NCBI GenBank assembly: GCA_024638225.1
Contig: JAHEKR010000004.1
Span: 1-35,930 of the forward strand
DNA length: 35,930 nt
Direction: 5' to 3'
From: Flavobacteriaceae bacterium
GTDB taxonomy: Bacteria > Bacteroidota > Bacteroidia > Flavobacteriales > Flavobacteriaceae
Position numbers and translations under genes: made by a program. The notes beneath the pieces are model-generated. The model ran no database searches. It was not told the origin of the DNA and worked only from the letters and a program-made list of their open reading frames with translations. Within the stretch, counting starts at the first letter, position 1; each line of letters starts with the position of its first letter. Positions 6,580 through 14,935 of the stretch are shown here, in pieces.

Positions 6580-8925
6580 ATGAAATTAAAACTGTTCGTT
6601 TTATTAATAAGTTCTGTTGTTTTAGGACAAAACAATAGCCCAATATATTTAAACTCTAGTGCTGATGTTGATAGCCGCGTGGCTGATTTGATGTCACGCA
6701 TGACCTTGGAAGAAAAAGTAGGTCAAATGTGTCAATATGTTGGATTAGCGTATTTAAAAAAACAAAAGAGAAATAAAAAAGCTTCTGGCGATGTATCTAA
6801 GCTGAATAAAGATGCTTTTGCGATGTATGGTTTGTCTGAAAGTGAAATAATACAAGAAATTATCGATGGAAAAATCGGCTCTTTTCTTCATGTTCTAGAG
6901 CCCAAGGAGGTAAACTATTTACAAGATTTTACCTTAAAATCTAGATTAAAAATTCCACTTATAATTGGCATTGATGCCATTCACGGAAATGCTATGGTAA
7001 GCGGGACAACGGTTTATCCATCACCGATATCAATCGCTGCAACGTTCAATAATGATTTTGCCTATGATGTAGCTAAGCAAAGCGCTAGGGAAATGAGAGC
7101 AACTGGTTCCCAATGGACTTTTATGCCAAATATTGATGTGGCACGTGACCCACGATGGGGTCGTGTTGGTGAAACTTTTGGAGAAGATCCTTTTATGGTA
7201 GGAGAAATGGGTAAAGCCATGATTAATGGTTTTCAAGGAGATGACTTTAGTAAGCCAAATAATGTAATTGCTTGTGCTAAGCACATGATTGCTGGGGCTG
7301 AACCACTAAATGGACTAAACATTTCTCCAATGGATGTTTCTGAAAGAACATTATATGAAATTCATTTACCACCCTACAAAAAGGCAATAGATGCAGGTGT
7401 CTATTCCATAATGACAGCGCACAACGAACTTAATGGAATTCCTTGTCATATGCACAAGGGTCTTATGACAGATTTGTTTAGAGATAAGTGGGGCTTTGGT
7501 GGATTTTATGTAAGTGACTGGTATGATGTTAAACGAATATGGTCGTATCATAAGGTGGCTAGAAATTACAAAGAGGCATCATTGTTTTCAGTAGCTGCGG
7601 GTATGGATATGAATATGCATGGCCCTGAATTTTATGATTTTATTGTTGCTTTAGTTATTGAAAAAAAATTACCAATCGATAGAGTCGATGAAGCTTGCTC
7701 AAAAATATTATATGCAAAATTTCAGCTTGGCTTATTTGAAAACCGATTTGTTGACACCTCCAAAATAGACGAAAATGTTTTTATTAAAACGCACTTGGAT
7801 AAAGCAGAAGAAATAGCTGATAATTCAATTACACTTTTAAAAAATAACGACTTACTTCCAATCAATAATTCAAACGCAAAACGGATATTGGTTACGGGGC
7901 CTAATGCACATAACAATACTACTTTGGGTGATTGGCATTTTGAGCAGCCTGCAGAAAACGTGGTGACTATTTTTGAAGGTATACAGGAAATAGGAGAAAA
8001 TTATAATCATAAAGTAGACTATTACAATTCAGGTATCAAGATTAGAAATATTCGAGATTCGAAAATCAAAGCCACTTCTGAAATGTCTATAAATTACGAC
8101 CACGTATTTGTTGTTGTTGGCGATAACTCGTTAAGATATACTTGGGAAGGCGGCAAAAGCTTTGAAAAGACAGCAGGGGAAAATAAAGCTAGAAGTTTTT
8201 TGGGTCTACCCGGGAAACAACTTGATTTAGTGAAAGCCATTTATGAAAAAAATAAAAACATTACTGTGGTTTATGTAAGTGGAAAACCCATCAGCGAGCC
8301 ATGGATAGAGGATAACATTAAATCCATCATTCATGCATGGGAGCCTGGAAGTATGGGTGGGAAATCACTAGGGAAAATAGTTTTTGGAATGGTTAATCCA
8401 AGCGGAAAAATGCCCATTACTACGGCAAGGTCAGTAGGTCAGCTTACAATGGTCTATAACCACAAACCCACGAATTATATACACAAGTATGCTTTTGAGA
8501 AAACAAAACCGCTATATCACTTTGGTCACGGTTTAAGCTACACGACTTTTTCAATATCGGCTCCTAAACCATCCAAAAGTAAATGGAATGGAAAAGGTTC
8601 AATAGAAGTTGAGACAACTGTTACAAATACGGGTAATATGGCAGGTGCTGAAACCGTACAGCTGTATGTAAGGGACAAATTCAGCACTGTTACAAGACCT
8701 GTACTGGAATTAAAAGCTTATGACAAAATCTACCTTCAGCCAGGAGAGTCAAAAAAAGTAACGTTTTCATTAACTGCCGAGGCATTTGCCTATTATAACA
8801 TTGATATGAAATATCTAGCAGAAAAAGGGGATTTCATCATATATACGGGTAGCTCATCTGCTTCTAATAACTTGAAGAAAACGACAATAAACTTAACACA
8901 AAACATATTTTTGAATGAGAACTAA
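6580..8925 (+). CDS. GH3 family beta-glycosidase (beta-glucosidase/beta-xylosidase type)
   Basis: A 781-residue retaining exo-glycosidase in the BglX-like layout. The signal peptide is MKLKLFVLLISSVVLGQ. The GH3 N-terminal barrel (about 30-380) contains GIDAIHGN (130-137), DVARDPRWGR-VGETFGEDP and the nucleophile motif VSDW (D313). The GH3 C-terminal domain (about 415-650) contains GEN..R with candidate acid/base E534. A fibronectin-III-like domain occupies about 690-765. There is no lipobox or T9SS tail, so a periplasmic location is expected. The gene starts 2 bases after the stop of the sulfatase-GH10 fusion and overlaps the next sulfatase by 11 bases, so it is translationally coupled in the same operon. 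It probably releases monosaccharides from oligosaccharides made by the GH10 and GH5 enzymes; glucose versus xylose specificity cannot be decided here. Confidence 0.92.
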   Translation: MKLKLFVLLISSVVLGQNNSPIYLNSSADVDSRVADLMSRMTLEEKVGQMCQYVGLAYLKKQKRNKKASGDVSKLNKDAFAMYGLSESEIIQEIIDGKIGSFLHVLEPKEVNYLQDFTLKSRLKIPLIIGIDAIHGNAMVSGTTVYPSPISIAATFNNDFAYDVAKQSAREMRATGSQWTFMPNIDVARDPRWGRVGETFGEDPFMVGEMGKAMINGFQGDDFSKPNNVIACAKHMIAGAEPLNGLNISPMDVSERTLYEIHLPPYKKAIDAGVYSIMTAHNELNGIPCHMHKGLMTDLFRDKWGFGGFYVSDWYDVKRIWSYHKVARNYKEASLFSVAAGMDMNMHGPEFYDFIVALVIEKKLPIDRVDEACSKILYAKFQLGLFENRFVDTSKIDENVFIKTHLDKAEEIADNSITLLKNNDLLPINNSNAKRILVTGPNAHNNTTLGDWHFEQPAENVVTIFEGIQEIGENYNHKVDYYNSGIKIRNIRDSKIKATSEMSINYDHVFVVVGDNSLRYTWEGGKSFEKTAGENKARSFLGLPGKQLDLVKAIYEKNKNITVVYVSGKPISEPWIEDNIKSIIHAWEPGSMGGKSLGKIVFGMVNPSGKMPITTARSVGQLTMVYNHKPTNYIHKYAFEKTKPLYHFGHGLSYTTFSISAPKPSKSKWNGKGSIEVETTVTNTGNMAGAETVQLYVRDKFSTVTRPVLELKAYDKIYLQPGESKKVTFSLTAEAFAYYNIDMKYLAEKGDFIIYTGSSSASNNLKKTTINLTQNIFLNEN

Positions 8926-10339
8926 ACGTATATTTTCAGTTTTTGTCATGCTTGTTGGATTGCAGCTAGCAGCCCAGGAGGATACACCCAAGAATGTTTT
9001 ATTTATTATTGTAGACGATTTGCGTACCGCATTGCCAACCTACGGGAACTCACAAGTAGTTGCACCTAATATTACGGCCTTATCTAGGCGTGCAGTACAA
9101 TTCAACAATTCATTTGTCAACATCCCTACCTGCGGCGCATCTCGAGCATCTATACTAACTGGAATAAGACCCACGCGTGACTACTATAAAAATTACAAAA
9201 CACGTATTGATGATGATTATCCAGACGCCATAACTCTATCTGAACTACTTCAGTCCAACGGCTATACGACCATTAGTAACGGTAAGGTTTCCCATCATAG
9301 AGACGATAAAGAAGAAACTTGGGATGAGGTTTGGCGACCAAATTCAGTATCAACAAAAGATTACCTTTTGCCCGAAAATATAGCAGCAAACAAACTGCCG
9401 CATGAAAACAACCATCCCCCTGTTGAAAAGGCAGCTGTTTCCGATGATATGTACAAGGATGGAAAAATTGCCAATAAAACCATAGAGGACTTAAAAAAAC
9501 TAAAACAATCAGGAAAGCCATTTTTCTTGGCGACAGGTTTTTTAAAGCCGCATTTGCCCTTTAACGCACCTACCAAATATTGGGAATATTACAATCGTGA
9601 CGATATTAAGCTTCCCGTAAATAACAAGTTTCCAGAAAAAACTTTCGAGCAAGCTGGCAGATGGTACGAATTGGTCAAATACAAAGGTATTCGTGCCGAG
9701 GGAGAAACGGGACAACGTTTGTCGGCGGTTGATTTCACCATGGATACAGCAATGGCTAAAGAACTTATACACGGTTACTATGCGTGTGTTAGCTATGTAG
9801 ATGCTCAAATAGGAAAAGTGCTACAAGCTTTGGATGATTTGGGATTAAGTGAAGATACCATGGTCATTTTTACGAGTGATCACGGCTTTAGCCTGATGGA
9901 GCACAATAGGTGGTCGAAGCATAATTTATTTAAAGTCGAAAACCATGTACCGCTGATGATTCGCGTTCCCGGTTTATCTGCTGTTGGTGCGTCGAATTCA
10001 TTTGTTGAGCATATCGATTTGTACCCAACTATTTGCGATGTTCTGGGAATTGAAAAACCGCAACAGTTAGAGGGAAGATCCTTGGTTGAAAATCTCATCA
10101 CCCCAGCTTTAATTACCAAATCAAATACCTATTCAAGGTATACCAACGGGGATTTGTACGTCTCTGATAAATACTTCTATTCAGAATGGAAGTATAGAGA
10201 AAACGGGAATATTATCGGACGAATGTTGTTCGATATCGAAGAAGACCCCTTACAAATGAAAAATTTATCTCATTTAGAAGCTTTTAAAGCTGTCATGGAT
10301 AGTCTTAGTAATAATTTAAAACAAAAAACAATTTTTTAA
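8915..10339 (+). CDS. S1 family sulfatase with C-x-A-x-R formylglycine motif
   Basis: A 474-residue periplasmic sulfatase of the iduronate-2-sulfatase-like group. The signal peptide is MRTKRIFSVFVMLVGLQLAAQ. The metal pair is D34-D35 (IIVDDLR), and the formylglycine motif is CGASR (C73) followed by ASILTG. This is the permitted Ala form of the C/S-x-P/A-x-R signal, not the common Pro form. FTSDHGFSLMEHNRWSKHN near 320-340 supplies further metal and sulfate ligands. It shares the KPFFLA..GFLKPHLPFNAPTKYW block with the sulfatase half of the fusion protein, which suggests the two are related subtypes. It overlaps the GH3 gene by 11 bases and is followed after 1 base by the next sulfatase. The bond it cleaves is unknown. 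Confidence 0.9.
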   Translation: MRTKRIFSVFVMLVGLQLAAQEDTPKNVLFIIVDDLRTALPTYGNSQVVAPNITALSRRAVQFNNSFVNIPTCGASRASILTGIRPTRDYYKNYKTRIDDDYPDAITLSELLQSNGYTTISNGKVSHHRDDKEETWDEVWRPNSVSTKDYLLPENIAANKLPHENNHPPVEKAAVSDDMYKDGKIANKTIEDLKKLKQSGKPFFLATGFLKPHLPFNAPTKYWEYYNRDDIKLPVNNKFPEKTFEQAGRWYELVKYKGIRAEGETGQRLSAVDFTMDTAMAKELIHGYYACVSYVDAQIGKVLQALDDLGLSEDTMVIFTSDHGFSLMEHNRWSKHNLFKVENHVPLMIRVPGLSAVGASNSFVEHIDLYPTICDVLGIEKPQQLEGRSLVENLITPALITKSNTYSRYTNGDLYVSDKYFYSEWKYRENGNIIGRMLFDIEEDPLQMKNLSHLEAFKAVMDSLSNNLKQKTIF

Positions 10340-10340
10340 C

Positions 10341-11945
10341 ATGAGGTATTTCTTTCAAGTATTAGCTTTTCTACTGATGAATTCGTCACTAACAGCCCAG
10401 CAAGATCGACCAAACATCCTTTTCATTATGTCTGACGATCATGCCTATCAAGCCATTAGCGCATACGACAACAAACTACTCGAAACACCACATATAGATA
10501 GGATAGCAGAAGAGGGGATGCTCTTCTCTAATGCGAGTGTGACAAACTCGATTTGTGCTCCATCTAGAGCAACCATTCTGACAGGTAAGTTCAGTCATAT
10601 CAACGGCAAAGTCGATAATATCTTTCCCTTTGACACCGCACAAGTAACGTTCCCTCAGTTGTTTCAAAAAGCAGGATACCAAACAGCTATGTTTGGTAAG
10701 CTTCACTTTGGAAATAACCCGAAGGGATTTGATGATTTTCTTATCCTTCCCGGGCAGGGGCATTACATAAATCCTAAGTTTATTGGTAAAGAAAAAGATA
10801 CCATTATCACGGGATATGTCACGGACATTATTACTGATCTAACCATTAATTGGCTTGAAGAAAAAAGGGACGAGACCAAACCCTTTATGATGATGTACCT
10901 TCACAAGGCTCCTCATAGGGCTTGGTGGCCCAGCCCAGAAAAGTTTGCGGAGTTTTATGGAAAGGAATTTCCCGAACCCGAAACTTTGTTTGATGACTAC
11001 AGCAATAGATCATCTGCGGCAGTCAGTGCCGAGATGAACATTTTAAAGCACATGCATCTAATGCAAGACAACAAGGTTTATCCAGAAACAATTAAAGCAA
11101 TGGGCGACTTGGTTTCGGACATTACATATACGGGTGAAGATAGAGGCGTACGCAAAGCGCGCGCTGTAACCTTTAATAGGCCATTTAACAGAGCTAACCC
11201 AAGCCAGAAAAAGCAATATGCCAAAACCTTGGATAAAATCAGTGCTGACTTCAAAGCCAATTGGGCCACCATGGACGACAAAGCAAAAACGCGCTGGAAA
11301 TACCAACGTTATATGCAGGACTACTTGGCAACTATTTCATCTGTCGACGACAATGTGGGTCGTGTTTTGGATTACTTGGACGAAAATAATTTACGCGACA
11401 ATACGCTAGTTGTATACACTTCCGATCAAGGATTTTATTTAGGCGAACACGGATGGTACGACAAGCGATTTATTTACAACGAATCGTTTAAAACACCACT
11501 GTTAATTCGATGGCCAAATAAAATCACAGCCGGAATTACGAGTGATGAAATGGTACAAAATCTAGATTTTGCCCAAACTTTTCTTGAGGTGGCAGGAATC
11601 AGCGCTCCAGACGACATGCAAGGCGAAAGTCTAATGCCACTCTTGGAAGAAAATACAGCTGCATGGACACGAGATGTTGTATATTACCATTATTACGAAT
11701 ACCCGTCTGTTCATATGGTAAAACGACACTACGGCATCGTTTCTAAGGAGTACAAACTAGTACATTACTACTATGACATAGACGAATGGGAGTTTTTCGA
11801 TAGAAAAGCAGATCCTAAGGAATTAAATAATGTTTATCATGATCCAGCTTATCAAGAACTCATCAAAAAAATGAAAATAAAGCTCAAAGATGTGCGCAAA
11901 AAATACAAGGACTCAGATGAACTGTCAGAAAAATTTATTTACTAA
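10341..11945 (+). CDS. S1 family sulfatase (N-acetylglucosamine-6-sulfatase/sulfohydrolase-like group)
   Basis: A 534-residue exported sulfatase with signal peptide MRYFFQVLAFLLMNSSLTAQ. The metal pair is D32-D33 in IMSDDH, the formylglycine motif is CAPSR (C72) followed by ATILTG, and GKLHFG lies near 120. YTSDQGFYLGEHGWYDKRF near 360 is typical of the group with an extra C-terminal sub-domain, here about 440-534 with YYHYYEYPSVHMVKRHYGIV. It is longer than its neighbours because of a helical insert around residues 205-330. There is no lipobox or T9SS tail, so it is predicted to be periplasmic. It lies 1 base after the previous gene and overlaps the next sulfatase start. Substrate specificity is unknown. 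Confidence 0.9.
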   Translation: MRYFFQVLAFLLMNSSLTAQQDRPNILFIMSDDHAYQAISAYDNKLLETPHIDRIAEEGMLFSNASVTNSICAPSRATILTGKFSHINGKVDNIFPFDTAQVTFPQLFQKAGYQTAMFGKLHFGNNPKGFDDFLILPGQGHYINPKFIGKEKDTIITGYVTDIITDLTINWLEEKRDETKPFMMMYLHKAPHRAWWPSPEKFAEFYGKEFPEPETLFDDYSNRSSAAVSAEMNILKHMHLMQDNKVYPETIKAMGDLVSDITYTGEDRGVRKARAVTFNRPFNRANPSQKKQYAKTLDKISADFKANWATMDDKAKTRWKYQRYMQDYLATISSVDDNVGRVLDYLDENNLRDNTLVVYTSDQGFYLGEHGWYDKRFIYNESFKTPLLIRWPNKITAGITSDEMVQNLDFAQTFLEVAGISAPDDMQGESLMPLLEENTAAWTRDVVYYHYYEYPSVHMVKRHYGIVSKEYKLVHYYYDIDEWEFFDRKADPKELNNVYHDPAYQELIKKMKIKLKDVRKKYKDSDELSEKFIY

Positions 11946-13335
11946 AACGCTATTAGTTGGTCAGCTTCTTTTTGTGCTCAACTTTTTGTCGGCACAAAAC
12001 CAGCCCAACATTATTTGGTTGGTTTGTGAAGACCAATCTCCAGGATTTTTTCCCATGTATGGTGACGACACCGCTTCACTACCCAACCTAAAAGCCTTGG
12101 CAGAAGACAGTGTTGTTTACGAAAACATGCATGCAACGACACCTGTATGTTCTCCAGCACGAAGTGCTATTATTACGGGCATGTATCCTACAACGCTTGG
12201 CACCCATAATATGCGCACCTTTAACGAAGGCAGAACAACCAACCAACCACAACTTGGAATCCCTAGTTATTCACCAAAATTTCCCGATTACATAAAGCCA
12301 TTCACTATTTATTTACGCGAAGCGGGCTACTATTGTACCAACAGCAACAAACAGGACTATAATTTTAAAGTTCCTCAGGAAACTTGGGACCAAACTTGTA
12401 GGTATTGTCAAGGAGCAGAAAAGCAGAATATTCATTGGCGCAATCGCGCTCCAGGACAGCCATTTTTTGCAGTGTTTAATTTTCAAATAACACATGAATC
12501 CAAAATTTGGGAGCAGCAAGACAACGAGTTATTTGTTGCTCCAGATGCAGTCAACGTACCTCCTTATTTTCCTAACGATGCTGTTGTTCGAAAAGACATG
12601 GCTGTAAATTACAGCAACCTTGTCCGTATGGACAGGGAGTTGGGTGCCATTATCGATGAATTAAAGGAACAAGGACTTTACGATGATGCGTACATCTTTT
12701 TTTACAGCGATCACGGCGGGCCATTTCCCCGTCATAAGCGGGCCATTTATGATACGGGAACCAAAGTTCCGATGATGATAAAAATGCCGAAAAATGCAGC
12801 TGCTAAAACCCGTAATAACGACTTGTGGAGTTTTATCGATTTAGCACCTACTGTTTTAGATTTGGCACAGCTTGATGTCCCCGAACATATCCAGGGGCTC
12901 CCCATGTTGAACAAATCAACCAAGCCCAGAGCGCATTTAGTTACTGCCTCAGACAGATTTGACGGCCAAGTAGATCGCATCCGCTCAGTGAAAACAAAAC
13001 GCTACAAATTCATTAAAAATTACAATCCAGATCAACCCCACGCGCTAGATGTTAACTATAGAAAACAAATGCCGATGATGCGCCGACTTTTGGAACTGGA
13101 GCAGCAAGGAGTATTATCTAAGCATGTCCAGCGTTGGTTTGATGCGCCTAAGCCCCAATACGAATTTTACGATTTACTTCAGGATCCCTACGAGCTTAGC
13201 AATTTGGCAATGGATGCAGCGCATCGGGACCGACTCCTTCAGTTTAACGCAGTTCTGGATCAATGGATTAGTGAAACAAATGATCTTGGAGAACGCTCAG
13301 AGCAAGAAATTATCGATTACTCTGTAAATCAATAG
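11917..13335 (+). CDS. S1 family sulfatase (heparan N-sulfatase-like, CED metal motif)
   Basis: An exported sulfatase of about 472 residues. The start chosen is the ATG at 11917, because it leads straight into a signal peptide (MNCQKNLFTKTLLVGQLLFV...LSAQ) and has an AAGGA about 6 bases upstream. An ATG at 11890 would add nine residues. The active-site signal is CSPAR (C78) followed by SAIITG. The first metal motif reads LVCEDQSPGFF, with Glu in place of the first Asp of the usual DD pair, as is common in this subgroup. YSDHGGPFPRHKRAIYDTGTKVP near 275 completes the site. The gene overlaps the previous one by 29 bases and is followed after 5 bases by the next, so it is coupled within the operon. 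The substrate is not known. Confidence 0.89.
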   Translation: MNCQKNLFTKTLLVGQLLFVLNFLSAQNQPNIIWLVCEDQSPGFFPMYGDDTASLPNLKALAEDSVVYENMHATTPVCSPARSAIITGMYPTTLGTHNMRTFNEGRTTNQPQLGIPSYSPKFPDYIKPFTIYLREAGYYCTNSNKQDYNFKVPQETWDQTCRYCQGAEKQNIHWRNRAPGQPFFAVFNFQITHESKIWEQQDNELFVAPDAVNVPPYFPNDAVVRKDMAVNYSNLVRMDRELGAIIDELKEQGLYDDAYIFFYSDHGGPFPRHKRAIYDTGTKVPMMIKMPKNAAAKTRNNDLWSFIDLAPTVLDLAQLDVPEHIQGLPMLNKSTKPRAHLVTASDRFDGQVDRIRSVKTKRYKFIKNYNPDQPHALDVNYRKQMPMMRRLLELEQQGVLSKHVQRWFDAPKPQYEFYDLLQDPYELSNLAMDAAHRDRLLQFNAVLDQWISETNDLGERSEQEIIDYSVNQ

Positions 13336-13340
13336 AAAAA

Positions 13341-14741
13341 ATGTTACGTCACTTTATTGTATTCATTTTTCTTTCTGCTTCCTTTCAGCTTCTTTTCGGT
13401 CAACTAAATGTCGAAAAGCCAAATATTATCCTAATCAATTGTGATGACATGGGTTATGGCGATTTAGGTAGCTATGCACCCATTAAGCATCAAACACCTG
13501 CTTTGGACAAACTAGCCAAAGGCGGTCAGCGTTGGACACAGTTTTATGCACCAGCTAGCGTATGTACGCCAAGTAGGGCAGGGTTGCTAACGGGCAAATT
13601 ACCCATACGTACAGGAATGTACGGCAAAAGAAACGGAGTGCTATTTCCTTTTTCTTTGGGCGGACTTCCTCAAAAGGAGCAAACCCTTGCCAAACTCTTA
13701 AAAGGTGCAGGGTATAGTACTGCTATGGTTGGGAAATGGCATTTGGGGCATCTCCCAGAATTTTTACCTACCAGTCATGGATTTGATTCATATTATGGAA
13801 TACCTTACAGCAACGATATGCAGCGTGTTCCCAAGCGCTGGAAAAATTGGCAGGTTTATGTTCAGGATTATCAGCAAGGTATAAACGGTTTTCTAGACTA
13901 TAAAAATTACAATGTACCGCTAATGCGCAACGAAATACGTATAGAGCAACCCGTAAATCAAAACACCTTGACAAAGCGCTACACTGAAGAAGCTATAGCG
14001 ATTATCGAGCGTACTGATTCGCAACCATTTTTCTTGTATTTGGCACACAGTATGCCACATATCCCTCTTTTTCGATCTGAACGTTTTGCAGGAAAAAGTC
14101 GAGGAGGCATTTACGGAGATGTGATTGAAGAAATCGATTGGAGTGTCGGTCAATTGCTAAAAGCACTAAAGCGTGTAAATAAACTAAAGAATACCTTAAT
14201 CATTTTTACCTCTGATAATGGACCATGGTTAATGTTTGACACTCATGGTGGTGCCACGGCTGGACTCCGTGGGAGCAAAGCAACTGCTTTTGAGGGCGGT
14301 TATCGTATCCCCACAATTTTTTACTGGAAAGGGAAGATTAAACCAGCTACTATCGATCAGTTAGGAAGCGGATTGGATATTTATACAACCATTAGTTCAA
14401 TAATTGGCGCAGGTAAGCGTACAATAGACGGCTATGATCTAAGTCCTACACTATTTTTCCAGCAGTCGAGCAAACGTGATAAAGTTTATTACTACCTAAA
14501 GAATGAGCTTATTGCGATTCGAAAAGGTGACTTTAAACTTCATTTAAAGCAAATTGAAATAAGCAACAGTGGAATGCAAATTATAGACAAGAATGCAGCA
14601 CTTTTTGATTTGCGTGAAGATCCTTACGAAAAACTAAATGTGGTAACCAAGTATCCTAAAATCAAAAAAAGGCTTATCAAAGAAATAAAACAGCACCTGG
14701 ACAATACGCAAGTAACGATGAGTCAACTAGACTTAAATTAG
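13341..14741 (+). CDS. S1 family arylsulfatase A-like sulfatase
   Basis: A 466-residue exported sulfatase of the arylsulfatase A-like group. The signal peptide is MLRHFIVFIFLSASFQLLFG. The metal pair is D35-D36 in NCDDMGYGDLG, the formylglycine motif is CTPSR (C75) followed by AGLLTG, and MVGKWHLGH near 130 carries the Lys and His that bind the sulfate. HSMPHIP and FTSDNGP near 295 are also conserved. The block GLRGSKATAFEGGYRIP around 310-326 is typical of arylsulfatase-type enzymes. It is the last gene in the tight operon; a 194-base spacer follows. It is probably periplasmic; the substrate is unknown. Confidence 0.9.
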   Translation: MLRHFIVFIFLSASFQLLFGQLNVEKPNIILINCDDMGYGDLGSYAPIKHQTPALDKLAKGGQRWTQFYAPASVCTPSRAGLLTGKLPIRTGMYGKRNGVLFPFSLGGLPQKEQTLAKLLKGAGYSTAMVGKWHLGHLPEFLPTSHGFDSYYGIPYSNDMQRVPKRWKNWQVYVQDYQQGINGFLDYKNYNVPLMRNEIRIEQPVNQNTLTKRYTEEAIAIIERTDSQPFFLYLAHSMPHIPLFRSERFAGKSRGGIYGDVIEEIDWSVGQLLKALKRVNKLKNTLIIFTSDNGPWLMFDTHGGATAGLRGSKATAFEGGYRIPTIFYWKGKIKPATIDQLGSGLDIYTTISSIIGAGKRTIDGYDLSPTLFFQQSSKRDKVYYYLKNELIAIRKGDFKLHLKQIEISNSGMQIIDKNAALFDLREDPYEKLNVVTKYPKIKKRLIKEIKQHLDNTQVTMSQLDLN

Positions 14742-14935
14742 TTTCGAATCACGTACATTCCAGTCTCTTAGAGCAAACTCATTAATCTAGATAGGTCGTT
14801 TGTGTTTTGAATATGCGTCATCTTAGTTTTTTTATCGTTAAACTTAAAAAACATGATATTTATAAAACCTAACCTTAATGTTATAGTCCATTGTTAAAAT
14901 TCAGTTTTACTTTGTATCAACTCACAAAACAACAC
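14742..14935 (+). promoter_or_regulatory. leader/promoter region of the last sulfatase gene
   Basis: This AT-rich spacer of 194 bases is the largest gene-free gap in the window. No ORF or strong hairpin is seen. TACTTTG at 14908-14914 resembles the Bacteroidota -7 box but is one base short of TAnnTTTG, and the -33 candidate (TTG at 14891) is too close. A separate promoter for the final sulfatase is plausible but weakly supported. Confidence 0.3.

Noticed and set aside
14742-14935. Possible small RNA or hidden small gene in the largest gap
   Set aside because: No convincing start codon with signal peptide, no strong hairpin and no T-tract. Best described as a leader region.
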